Source of the DNA: Desulfobulbaceae bacterium
GTDB lineage: Bacteria; Desulfobacterota; Desulfobulbia; Desulfobulbales; Desulfocapsaceae
Assembly: GCA_011390165.1 (NCBI GenBank)
Contig: JAABSV010000025.1
Coordinates: 1-56,934, forward strand
Length of the DNA stretch: 56,934 nt
Direction of reading: 5' to 3'
A program made the translations under genes and the position numbers. A model generated the notes under the pieces. That model was not told where the DNA came from and ran no database searches. It saw only the letters and a list, made by a program, of their open reading frames with translations. This document shows, piece after piece, positions 40,621 to 48,795 of the stretch. How positions within the stretch are numbered: the stretch's first letter is position 1; each line of letters begins with the position of its first letter.

Positions 40621-42012
40621 GGCCGGTGGGTCAAATTGATCCCCACCGTCGCGGTAATCGTCCCGGTTCAGACCGTGTTTTTGCATCCGCAGGTAGAGGG
40701 TCTTGCGCGGGATTCTCAGGGCCTCGGCGGTTTGGCCGATCTGGCCGGCCCGGCGGCGGAGCTCTTCGACGATCACCGCCTTTTCGAAGCGATCGAGCCG
40801 TTCACTCAACGGGAGTTGGGGGAACCCGGGGAGCTGGCACCCCTCCGGCCCCGGCGCTTCGTCGAAGACCGGCATGCCGAGAACCAGGCGGTCGGCGGCG
40901 TTGCGCAGTTCGCGGATGTTGCCCGGCCAGGGGGCGGTGATCAGCCTATCGTGCAGGGCAGCGTCGATATCCGCCGGTGACCGCCGGTAGCGGTCGGCGG
41001 CGGCGCGCAGGAAGATGCCGAAGAGGAGGAGGATATCGTCCGGTCGCTGTCGCAGCGGTGGGAGCGGCAGCCGGGCAACGTTCAGGCGGTAGAAGAGATC
41101 CTGACGGAAGCTGCCGGCGGCCACCGCCTGGCGGAGGTCGACCTTGGTCGCCGCCACCACCCTGATGTCCACCGGGATCGGGGTGTTCCGGCCGAGCCGG
41201 TCGATGGTCCGCTCCTGGAGCATGCGGAGCAGCCGGACCTGGAGGTCGAAGGCCATGCTCTCGATCTCGTCGAGAAAGAGGGTGCCCCCTTGGGCGAACT
41301 CAATCTTGCCGATCCGTCGTCTGGCCGCACCGGTAAAGGCGCCCGCCTCGTGGCCGAACAGTTCGCTCTCGATCACCTCGCGGGGGAGGGCGCCGCAGTT
41401 GATGGCGACAAAGGGGCGCTCGGCACGCGGCCCGAAATCATGGAGGCAGCGGGCGACCAGGTCCTTGCCGCTGCCGGTCTCCCCCTCGATCAGCACATCC
41501 ACATCCACCCCGGCCAGGGCGGTGACCATCCGCCGCAGCTCGATGACCGCCGGGCTCCTGCCGATGATCCGTCCCTCCAGGTGGTCGCGGCTGTCCAACT
41601 GCCGGCGCAGGGCGCGGTTCTCGAGGACCAGGCGGCGTTTTTCCATGGCCCGCTCGATGGTGCCGAGGAGGGTCTCCGGGTCACCGGTCTTCTCAAAAAA
41701 ATCGTAGGCCCCGAGCCGGGTCGCCTGCACCGCCATGGGGATGTCGCCGTGGGCGGTGACGATGATGAAGGGGAGTTCCGGGTCCTGCTCGCGGACCATC
41801 TGCAGGAAAGCCAGGCCGTCGATGCGTGGCATCTTCACATCGCTCACCACCACCCCCGGCCAGTCGGCGGTGATGCTGGCCAGGGCCTGGGCAGCGTCGG
41901 CAAAGGCGGCCACCTGGTAGCCGGCCAGTTCCAGGGTCTGGGAGATGGAGGCCCGTACCTCCTCTTCGTCGTCGACGAGAATGATTGCCCCGTTGCCGTT
42001 TTCCTCATCCAT
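40609..42012 (-). CDS. pgtA: Sigma-54-dependent response regulator (PgtA/DctD-like)
   Basis: A 467-residue NtrC-class activator. The receiver domain has phospho-acceptor Asp58 (VVSDVKMPRIDG). The AAA+ domain has Walker A GETGSGKD, the sigma-54 contact loop GAFTGA, and the LFLDEIESM Walker B. The C-terminal Fis-type helix-turn-helix is GQTAEALRIPRKTLYLRMQK. It overlaps the kinase gene by 8 bp. The symbol reflects the gene order and resemblance to the Salmonella phosphoglycerate regulator PgtA, not proven function. It almost certainly drives the sigma-54 promoter at 40525-40540. Confidence 0.9.
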   Translation of the reverse strand: MDEENGNGAIILVDDEEEVRASISQTLELAGYQVAAFADAAQALASITADWPGVVVSDVKMPRIDGLAFLQMVREQDPELPFIIVTAHGDIPMAVQATRLGAYDFFEKTGDPETLLGTIERAMEKRRLVLENRALRRQLDSRDHLEGRIIGRSPAVIELRRMVTALAGVDVDVLIEGETGSGKDLVARCLHDFGPRAERPFVAINCGALPREVIESELFGHEAGAFTGAARRRIGKIEFAQGGTLFLDEIESMAFDLQVRLLRMLQERTIDRLGRNTPIPVDIRVVAATKVDLRQAVAAGSFRQDLFYRLNVARLPLPPLRQRPDDILLLFGIFLRAAADRYRRSPADIDAALHDRLITAPWPGNIRELRNAADRLVLGMPVFDEAPGPEGCQLPGFPQLPLSERLDRFEKAVIVEELRRRAGQIGQTAEALRIPRKTLYLRMQKHGLNRDDYRDGGDQFDPPAVPG

Positions 42013-43945
42013 TGCGCTCTCCCTCCGCCCGGGGCAGGGTGAGCCGGAAGAGGCTGCCGCCGCCGGCCCGGGGCTCGTAGTTCAGGGTACCGCCGAAACC
42101 GCGGACGATGTTGCTCGAGATGGAGAGGCCAAGGCCGAGCCCCTCGCCGACATCCTTGGTGGTGAAAAAGGGGTCGAAGATTTTGTCGCTGTCGGCCGGG
42201 TCGATGCCGCTGCCGCTGTCGGCCACCTGCAGTTCGACGCTGTCGGCGGCCGCCTTGGTGACGATCTGCAGCTGCCGCGCACCGGCCCCGTTGCCGGTGT
42301 CGATGGCGTCCAGGGCGTTGGTCATCAGGTTGAGGAGCACCTGCTGCAGGCGGACCTGTCCGGCCAGCACCCAGCGGGCGGCCGGGTCAAGGATGACCGC
42401 CACTTCCACCCGGTCGGTGCGGATGCGCCGTTCCAAGAGGGTCAGGACGTTATCAACCACCACCGTATAGTCCACCGGGCGAACCCGACCGAGGGGCTTT
42501 CTCGCCTGGCTGTGCAGGCTGTTGATGATCCGGATGCTCCGTTCCGAGAGCTCGGAGATTTTGCCGAGGTTTGCCGCGATTTCCCGGTGGCGCCCCTGCT
42601 CGAGGAGGATGGTGGTGTTGCGGGCGTAGTGGCGGATGGCGGTGAGCGGCTGGTTGATCTCGTGGGAGATGCCGGCGGTGAGCTGGCCGAGGGCGGCCAG
42701 TTTGGCCGCCTGGACCAGTTCTGCCCGGGTGGCCTCGATGGTGTCACGGAAAGTACGCAGGGCATTGGCCATCCGGCCGATCTCGTCGTCACCGCCCACC
42801 GGAATTTCCGCCTGCAGGTCACCGGCGGCTATCCGTTGCATGCTCCCGCCCAGCCGGGTGAGCCGGCCGATGAGGTTACGGCCGACATAGAGCCAGACCA
42901 CCAGCAGGGTGGCCAGGCAGCTCACCGCCACCGCCGCCGAGGTGAGCAGTCTGCTCCGGCCGATGGCCTGTCGGGAGCGGGCGGCAGCGGCCAGGGCGGC
43001 GGTGGTCTCCACCTCGATCCGGTCGGAGATCAGCCGGTGCAGGCGAAGAATCAGCTCGCCGTTGCCGTCGAGCAGGTTCCGACCTGCCGCTGCCGCCGCC
43101 AGCTCCTCCAGGCGGAGGGCGAAGAGGTCCCGCGGCCCCTCGGCAAAACCGCGGATGTCCACCAGGGCCTGGCTGAGAGAGAGGATTCCGGGCAGTTCGG
43201 CAACTGTTGCCAGGTCACTTTCCAACCGCTCCTCCACCTCGCGAAAGTAGTATTTGGTGGCATGTACCGCCTCCGGATCTGGGAGGTTGGCGGCCCGGCC
43301 GATCAGTTCGGTAAGCAGGCTGCCATCGGCGTTGATCCGGTACAGCGCTTCCTGGCGGCGGGATTCCAACGCCACCGCCTGCAGCCGGAGCGGCCCCGGT
43401 TCAGTACGGTTGAGGGCGAAATTGATATTGAACCGGGTATCGTCGATCAACGGTTCCACCTCGTCGAGAAAGTCGGCGGAAAGCCAGCGCAGCCGCTCGA
43501 GCATCTCCTCCTTTTGCCCCGCCTGCTCGAGCCGCAGCCGGACATTGCGGTCAAGCTCGGCCAGGCTGGTGCCGAGAGCGGCGAGCAACTCGGCCAGGGC
43601 GGCCCGGGTGGTGTCGTCGATCAACCTCTGGTCGAGGGCGGTAAGGTCATCGCGCAGGCTGCCCAGGGTGCGGACCAGGCTTTGGTAGACCCGTTGGCGC
43701 TGGGCATCGCTGCTTGCCGCGGCCAGGGCTGGGGCAGTGCCGATCACCACTCCCCCCCGATCGGCCAGGTGGGCGGCGGCGGTGAGGGCCGGGAGATGGT
43801 GGCCGACCACCCGGTCGAGGCTTGCCCCCAACCGGGCCAGGGAGACCCAGCCGACCACGGTCACCACCAGGGTCATCGCCACGACGGTACCGAAGGCAAG
43901 GAAGAGGTGGCCGCGAATTCCTAGGCGAAAGAGCCGCCGGCTCAT
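42005..43945 (-). CDS. pgtB: PgtB-like membrane sensor histidine kinase
   Basis: A 646-residue kinase with an N-terminal membrane helix (LFLAFGTVVAMTLVVTVVGW), a large periplasmic helical sensor (about 40-300), a second membrane helix (LLTSAAVAVSCLATLLVVW), HAMP, HisKA with GISHEINQPL, and HATPase with DSGSGI and GEGLGLGLSIS. The order and the helical sensor match PgtB-type kinases that work with a separate periplasmic protein. ATG 43945 overlaps the sensor binding-protein stop by 4 bp. It should phosphorylate the sigma-54 activator encoded next. Confidence 0.9.
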   Translation of the reverse strand: MSRRLFRLGIRGHLFLAFGTVVAMTLVVTVVGWVSLARLGASLDRVVGHHLPALTAAAHLADRGGVVIGTAPALAAASSDAQRQRVYQSLVRTLGSLRDDLTALDQRLIDDTTRAALAELLAALGTSLAELDRNVRLRLEQAGQKEEMLERLRWLSADFLDEVEPLIDDTRFNINFALNRTEPGPLRLQAVALESRRQEALYRINADGSLLTELIGRAANLPDPEAVHATKYYFREVEERLESDLATVAELPGILSLSQALVDIRGFAEGPRDLFALRLEELAAAAAGRNLLDGNGELILRLHRLISDRIEVETTAALAAAARSRQAIGRSRLLTSAAVAVSCLATLLVVWLYVGRNLIGRLTRLGGSMQRIAAGDLQAEIPVGGDDEIGRMANALRTFRDTIEATRAELVQAAKLAALGQLTAGISHEINQPLTAIRHYARNTTILLEQGRHREIAANLGKISELSERSIRIINSLHSQARKPLGRVRPVDYTVVVDNVLTLLERRIRTDRVEVAVILDPAARWVLAGQVRLQQVLLNLMTNALDAIDTGNGAGARQLQIVTKAAADSVELQVADSGSGIDPADSDKIFDPFFTTKDVGEGLGLGLSISSNIVRGFGGTLNYEPRAGGGSLFRLTLPRAEGERNG

Positions 43946-45345
43946 GGTTTTGCCGCCCCCAGGCTGTCGAGCAGTTCGGTGAGGATGAGCCGGGCCAGGT
44001 CGATGTTGGCGGCGGCAAAATCCCGCCACTGCTCCTCGAGGATGTTTTGCGGCGAGGAGAGGGTCATCCCCGGACTGCGCCGCTGGAACACTCCGGCCAT
44101 CTCTTCGCTGCGGCTCTCATCCCTGCTCACCGGCATCTGCAGGAGCAGTTTGCGGGCTCTCTCCAACTGCCGGCGAAGATCGGTTCGCCCCTGGCGAAGC
44201 AACTCCCTCTCCACCTGATGCACCGCTCGCCAGGCCCGCCGCAGGGGCTGCTGGCGGTAGGTGATCATGGTGTCGAAGAGGGTGTTGACCAGATGGTACC
44301 GGTGCCGGGAGAGACCGGCATCGAAAGGGGGGCTTGGCGGCTTGCGCTCCATCCGGAAGGGGTTGGGGTAGCCGGCCGGGGCGGCCGCGTAGGCCGCCGG
44401 CGAGATCGGCAGCCGGCTGATCGGCGGGCTGCAGAGCAGCGCCTGCCCTTCGGCGGAGAGGAGGAAGTCGACAAAGGCCAGGGCCGCCGGCCGGTTGCGG
44501 CAGCGCTTCACCACGCCGATGCTGGCGGGCAGAAAGAGGGTCTCCTCCGGGTAGAGAAAATCCACCGGCGCACCGGTGGCCTTGGCGGCCAGACCGAAAA
44601 AGTCGATGGTAGCACCCACCCCGAAACGGCCGGCCACCACCCCCTCGGGGACGCCGAAGCTGCGGGCGGTGATGGTGGCGAGATTGCCGGAGAGGCGCAA
44701 GAGAGTCGCCCATCCTTCCTCCCAGCCCTGGCTTTGGAGGATGGACTCGACGATCAGATGCATCGTCCCCGAACGGGAGGGGGCGGTGATCGCCACATGG
44801 CCGGCGTACTGCGGCAGGGTCAGTTCGTTCCAGGTGCCGGGGGGCGGCAGGGCCAGGCGTTCAAGATAGGGGCGGTTCCACATCAGGCCGTAGCCGGAGA
44901 GGGCAAAGCCGCGGTAGTGGCCCAGTGGGTCGTCCAGGGGGTAGTCGTCGAAGCGGGGGGTGGCCGCCCCCAGGGCGGCGAAGGCCTGTTCGAGATGGCC
45001 GGCATCGCGGAGCAATTCGAAGGCATCGGGGGCGGAGGCCCAGATCAGGTCGGCCGGCTCCTCCGGGCGTTCGGCAATAAAGGTAAGGGCGGCGGAGGTT
45101 TTTTTGCTCCGCACCAGGATGGTGACCCCCGGGTGGCGGGCGGTAAAGGCGGCGCAGAAAGGTTCGAAGAGGCTGGGGGGGAAGGAGGTGACGAGCACCA
45201 GTGGCCCCTGTGGTTCCTCGGCCGCCGCCGGGGTGGCGAGGAGAAAGAGGATCAGCAGGGTGGTGATGGCGGCCCGGATGGTATGGCCAGGGCGGCGACG
45301 GTGCGGCCTGCCGGTTGCCCGGCTGCTTATCTGTTCAGCCAGCAT
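43942..45345 (-). CDS. pgtC: PgtC-like periplasmic sensor binding protein
   Basis: A 467-residue secreted binding protein (signal core [16 protein letters not shown]), paralogous to the ABC binding protein at 39133-40470. Shared motifs include [34 protein letters not shown] and [11 protein letters not shown], with a similar C-terminal helical extension. It is encoded with the kinase and activator and away from the permease, so its job is probably to present ligand to the kinase, as proposed for Salmonella PgtC. The ATG lies inside the last codons of orn; the 20-odd residues before the signal core are basic. A later start is possible. Confidence 0.85.
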   Translation of the reverse strand: MLAEQISSRATGRPHRRRPGHTIRAAITTLLILFLLATPAAAEEPQGPLVLVTSFPPSLFEPFCAAFTARHPGVTILVRSKKTSAALTFIAERPEEPADLIWASAPDAFELLRDAGHLEQAFAALGAATPRFDDYPLDDPLGHYRGFALSGYGLMWNRPYLERLALPPPGTWNELTLPQYAGHVAITAPSRSGTMHLIVESILQSQGWEEGWATLLRLSGNLATITARSFGVPEGVVAGRFGVGATIDFFGLAAKATGAPVDFLYPEETLFLPASIGVVKRCRNRPAALAFVDFLLSAEGQALLCSPPISRLPISPAAYAAAPAGYPNPFRMERKPPSPPFDAGLSRHRYHLVNTLFDTMITYRQQPLRRAWRAVHQVERELLRQGRTDLRRQLERARKLLLQMPVSRDESRSEEMAGVFQRRSPGMTLSSPQNILEEQWRDFAAANIDLARLILTELLDSLGAAKP

Positions 45346-45869
45346 TCCCGGTAATGCCGCAGTTCGGCGATCGATTCGCGGATATCATCGAGGGCGAGAT
45401 GTCGGCACTCTTTGGCAAAACCGTTGACCAACTCGGGTGCCCAGAGCCGGGCCAGCTCCTTGAGGGTACTGACGTCGATGTTGCGGTAGTGGAAATAGCT
45501 TTCCAGTTCCGGCATGCAGCGGGCGAGAAAATGGCGGTCGTGCCAGATGGAGTTGCCGCACATCGGGCTCTGGCGGCGGCCGACCCATCTGCTGACAAAG
45601 GCCAGGGTTTCCAGCTCCGCCTGGCGGCAGGTGTAGGTACTGCGGCGGACCTGGTCGACCAGCCCGGACTCGCGGTGGTGCAGGGCGTTCCAGGCATCCA
45701 TACTGGCCAGCACCGCTTCCGGATAGTGGATGACGATCACCGGCCCCTCGGCGACAATCTCCAACTGTGAGTTGGTGATGATTGTCGCCATTTCAAGTAT
45801 ATGCTCGGTGAAGGGATTGAGCCCGGTCATCTCCAGGTCGATCCAGATCAGGTTGCTGTCATCCCGCAT
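45327..45869 (-). CDS. orn: Oligoribonuclease
   Basis: A 180-residue 3'-5' exonuclease of the DEDDh family that degrades dinucleotides, including pGpG from c-di-GMP breakdown. Asp and Glu of the first motif are in WIDLEMTGL, the next is [14 protein letters not shown] ([10 protein letters not shown]), and the end [18 protein letters not shown] carries the last His and Asp. The length is typical. GGAGGGAAA precedes the ATG. It overlaps pgtC by 19 bp; whether this is functional or just tight packing is unclear. Confidence 0.95.
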   Translation of the reverse strand: MRDDSNLIWIDLEMTGLNPFTEHILEMATIITNSQLEIVAEGPVIVIHYPEAVLASMDAWNALHHRESGLVDQVRRSTYTCRQAELETLAFVSRWVGRRQSPMCGNSIWHDRHFLARCMPELESYFHYRNIDVSTLKELARLWAPELVNGFAKECRHLALDDIRESIAELRHYRECWLNR

Positions 45870-46010
45870 TTTCCCTCCGTCGCCGTTGGTTCTCTTCCTG
45901 CACGGTAGCTTCTTCCAGTCGTTTCGGCAAGCATTTCTCCCCCCGGCGTGCTCCTTCCGCTTTTTTGCCGGATAAAACGGTCACCCTCCAAACCCATAAT
46001 CTTTAACCCC

Positions 46011-46080
46011 GGTGAGAGGGACTGAGCCCAGGTGGCTCCCGCCAATCCCGATGAGAGGAACTGGCTCCAGGTGGCTCGCC
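46011..46080 (+). repeat. Direct repeat, two units, 39-bp period
   Basis: The pattern TGAGAGG(G/A)ACTG...CCAGGTGGCTC occurs at 46013 and again at 46052. Confidence 0.75.
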
Positions 46081-46154
46081 GCTTTCTTTCTTTCATTCAT
46101 GGCTGGGAAGGGGTACAGTTGGGTCCGGAACCCGGACAGTAAACTTCAACCAGC

Positions 46155-46306
46155 GTACCCGTTCATCAGCACCCATTTTCGCCCGGTCAGGCCGATTCAA
46201 AGAGCAAACTCTGGCTCGGTGGCCTGCCTGAAGGAACCTGGAGCATTGGATCAACGGGCGCAGACCCGGTTTTACGCCTTTTGCTGCATACCAGTGATCG
46301 ACTACC
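46155..46306 (+). repeat. Dispersed repeat B, copy 3
   Basis: A 152-bp full copy whose 3' end is only 15 bp from the downstream ATG, where no Shine-Dalgarno sequence is visible. It can form CAGGCC/GGCCTG enclosing GAG/CTC, with base changes relative to the other copies that keep pairing. Confidence 0.75.
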
Positions 46307-46321
46307 AACCAGCGACCAACC

Positions 46322-48661
46322 ATGACGGAAATTCTCTCTGACCAAAGCCGATCCCTGCGTGCCAGGGCCGAGGCGGCTCTCGGTGCCATCGCCGAGGGCG
46401 CCGCCGGGGCGCCGGCCGATCTCAGCAAGCTTCTCCACGAACTCCAGGTCCACCAGGTCGAGCTGGAGCTGCAGAACGAGGAACTGCGGCGCTCCCAGGA
46501 TGCCCTTGAGGAGAGCCGGGGACGGTACATGCGCCTCTTCCACCAGGCACCGGTGGGCTATCTGATCCTTGACCGGGTGGGGATGATCAGGCAGGCCAAT
46601 GCCACCTTTGCCGCCATGGTGGCCCCAGGCGGTGGCGATGGCGTGGTCGGCCGCGCCTTCACCGACTTCCTGCCGGTTGAAGACCAGCGTCTCTTTCTGG
46701 CCCGGTTGAAGTCCTTTTTCAAACACCCAGTCGACAAGGAGATGCAGCTCCGGCTGGTCACCGCTGCCGGTACCAGCCTGGTGGTGGCGCTCACCGCCGG
46801 CAGCATGGAGTTCGTCGAGCAGGAGCAGGAGAGGGGCGGGGAGATCTTTGTGGTGGTCAGCGATATCAGTCAGCGGGCCCGTGCCGATGAGAAGCTGACG
46901 GTCGCCAACCGCCAGTTGGACGCCGCCATCCTGCGCGCCCGCACCATGACCATGGAGGCCGAGGCGGCCAACTCGGCGAAAAGCAACTTCCTTGCCACCA
47001 TGGGCAACGAACTCCGCTCCCCGTTGAGCGGGATGCTGGAGATGACCGAAACTCTTCTTGCCAGCGAGCTGAGCCCGGAACAGCGGTACTCTGCCGAGAG
47101 TGTGCAAAACAGCGGTCGCAGGCTCCTCCATCTGGTTGACGGCATCCTCGATTTTTCCACCATCGAGGCCGGCCGGCTGGAACTGGTCAGCGAGATCTTT
47201 TCGCCCCGCCAGTTGCTGGAAGAGATCGTTACCGCCCATACCCCGCAACTGCAGGAAAAGAGGTTGGCCCTCTTTCGCAGCGTTGATTCAGCGGTACCGC
47301 AACAGCTGTACGGCGACCCCGGCCGGTTGCGGCAGATTATCGGCAATCTGCTTGCCAACGCCATCACCTTCACCAACGCCGGCTCGGTGGAGCTGACGCT
47401 CTCCCGGGAGGAGGCGGAGGGAGGGGAGCCCCTGCTCCGCTGTACCGTTCGCGACACCGGCTGTGGTATTTCTCCGGAAAAACTGGCCCTGCTCTTTGCC
47501 AAGAGCGGTGGCAGCACCCTCGGCCTGGCCATCAGCAGACGGCTGGTGGAGATGATGGGAGGCAAGATCGGGGTAAACAGCGAACCGGGTCGGGGGTCGG
47601 AGTTCTGGTTTACTGTCAGATGTGGCGGAGGACGGGAAGGTGGTGCCGGCAGCGCTGAACAGACGGCCGCCATCACCCCGATGGAACTACCGGCGGCGGG
47701 GAAGACCAGGATTCTGGTGGCCGAAGATGATATTACCTCCAGAACCATCCTCTCCGCCATTCTCCACAAATGGGGGTACGAGCCGCTGACCGTCGCCGAC
47801 GGCCGGGCCGCCTGGGAGGTGATACGTTCACCGCAGGCACCAAAACTGGCGATTCTCGACTGGGATATGCCGGGGATGAGCGGCCCGGAGGTGTGCCGGT
47901 TGATCCGGGCCAGCGGCAACGCCACCACCCCTCCCTACCTGATCATCCTCACCGCCAAGGATGACACCAGCGACATCGTCGCCGGTCTGGATGCCGGTGC
48001 CAACGACTATGTCACCAAACCCTACGACAACAGTGAACTGCAGGCCCGGATCAGGGTAGGGGTGCGGATGGTGGAACTGCAGGACGAACTGCTGGCCGCC
48101 CGCCAGGCCCTGGTCTACGAGGCGATGCACGATGCCCTCACCGGGGTGCTCAGCCGTCGGGCGATCCTCGAACTGCTCGACAAGGAACTGGTCGGCAGCA
48201 GACGGCAGTCACGAGCGATGGCGGTGGGCATCTGTGACATCGACCATTTCAAGCGGATCAACGACACCTACGGCCATCTGATCGGTGACGAAGTGCTGAA
48301 GGCCTTCGCCACGACCATTGCCTCCAACCTGCGGGAAAACGACCACTTCGGCCGTTTTGGTGGTGAGGAGTTTCTCATTGTTGCCCCCGATACGCAGGGG
48401 ATGGGGCGGGAAAACCTCTATGAACGGCTACGCCAGGTGGTAGCCGATCTGGTTGTTCCCAGTCAGGCCGGTGACATCAGGGTCACCATGAGTGTCGGGG
48501 TAGCCTTCAGCGAGATGGGCAGCGACGGCACCGCCCTGCTGGCGGCGGCCGATGAGGCGCTCTATGCGGCCAAGAACCGGGGGCGCAACCGGGTGGTCTT
48601 TGCCGATCAGCTGAACGGGGGAGTCGAGGATGTGGTGGCAACCGATGGTGGTGGCGACTGA
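46322..48661 (+). CDS. PAS, degenerate kinase, receiver and GGDEF protein
   Basis: A 779-residue cytoplasmic signalling protein. Residues about 30-60 are a coiled coil and 65-185 a PAS domain. A kinase-like core follows (about 215-430) whose H box reads FLATMGNELRSPL: the phospho-accepting His is Asn229. The ATP lid between DTGCGI and LGLAIS is shortened. The receiver (about 462-580) is intact with Asp513 and Lys566 (VTKPYD). The GGDEF domain has GGEEF at 680-684, RxxD at 671-674 and LTGVLSRRA. It should make c-di-GMP, with the receiver phosphorylated by another kinase and the kinase core acting as a ligand or ATP sensor. There is no clear ribosome binding site, and repeat B copy 3 ends just before the ATG. 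Confidence 0.9.
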   Translation: MTEILSDQSRSLRARAEAALGAIAEGAAGAPADLSKLLHELQVHQVELELQNEELRRSQDALEESRGRYMRLFHQAPVGYLILDRVGMIRQANATFAAMVAPGGGDGVVGRAFTDFLPVEDQRLFLARLKSFFKHPVDKEMQLRLVTAAGTSLVVALTAGSMEFVEQEQERGGEIFVVVSDISQRARADEKLTVANRQLDAAILRARTMTMEAEAANSAKSNFLATMGNELRSPLSGMLEMTETLLASELSPEQRYSAESVQNSGRRLLHLVDGILDFSTIEAGRLELVSEIFSPRQLLEEIVTAHTPQLQEKRLALFRSVDSAVPQQLYGDPGRLRQIIGNLLANAITFTNAGSVELTLSREEAEGGEPLLRCTVRDTGCGISPEKLALLFAKSGGSTLGLAISRRLVEMMGGKIGVNSEPGRGSEFWFTVRCGGGREGGAGSAEQTAAITPMELPAAGKTRILVAEDDITSRTILSAILHKWGYEPLTVADGRAAWEVIRSPQAPKLAILDWDMPGMSGPEVCRLIRASGNATTPPYLIILTAKDDTSDIVAGLDAGANDYVTKPYDNSELQARIRVGVRMVELQDELLAARQALVYEAMHDALTGVLSRRAILELLDKELVGSRRQSRAMAVGICDIDHFKRINDTYGHLIGDEVLKAFATTIASNLRENDHFGRFGGEEFLIVAPDTQGMGRENLYERLRQVVADLVVPSQAGDIRVTMSVGVAFSEMGSDGTALLAAADEALYAAKNRGRNRVVFADQLNGGVEDVVATDGGGD

Positions 48662-48795
48662 TTCTGGTGCCTGCCCCGGCAGAGACGTGGGGCGGCATTT
48701 TTCCCTGGCCGGAAAAGGGCAGGTAGGGTATCTCTATCCGCCAATGTCAGGCGGAAAATATCGCTACAGGGCTGCGCGGGGGAGGGGGATTCGGA

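Larger units (their letters stand above)
45870..46321. other. Intergenic region with direct repeats, hairpin and repeat B
   Basis: This 452-base divergent space has a direct repeat with 39-bp period (46011-46080), a GTCCGG-AAC-CCGGAC hairpin (46123-46137) and repeat B copy 3 (46155-46306). There is no further gene. Confidence 0.6.

Noticed and set aside
46155..46306. Repeat B as a c-di-GMP-I (GEMM) riboswitch, given the diguanylate cyclase downstream
   Set aside because: The conserved GEMM core (GGGACGCAAAGCC and the second GG-rich helix) is absent.
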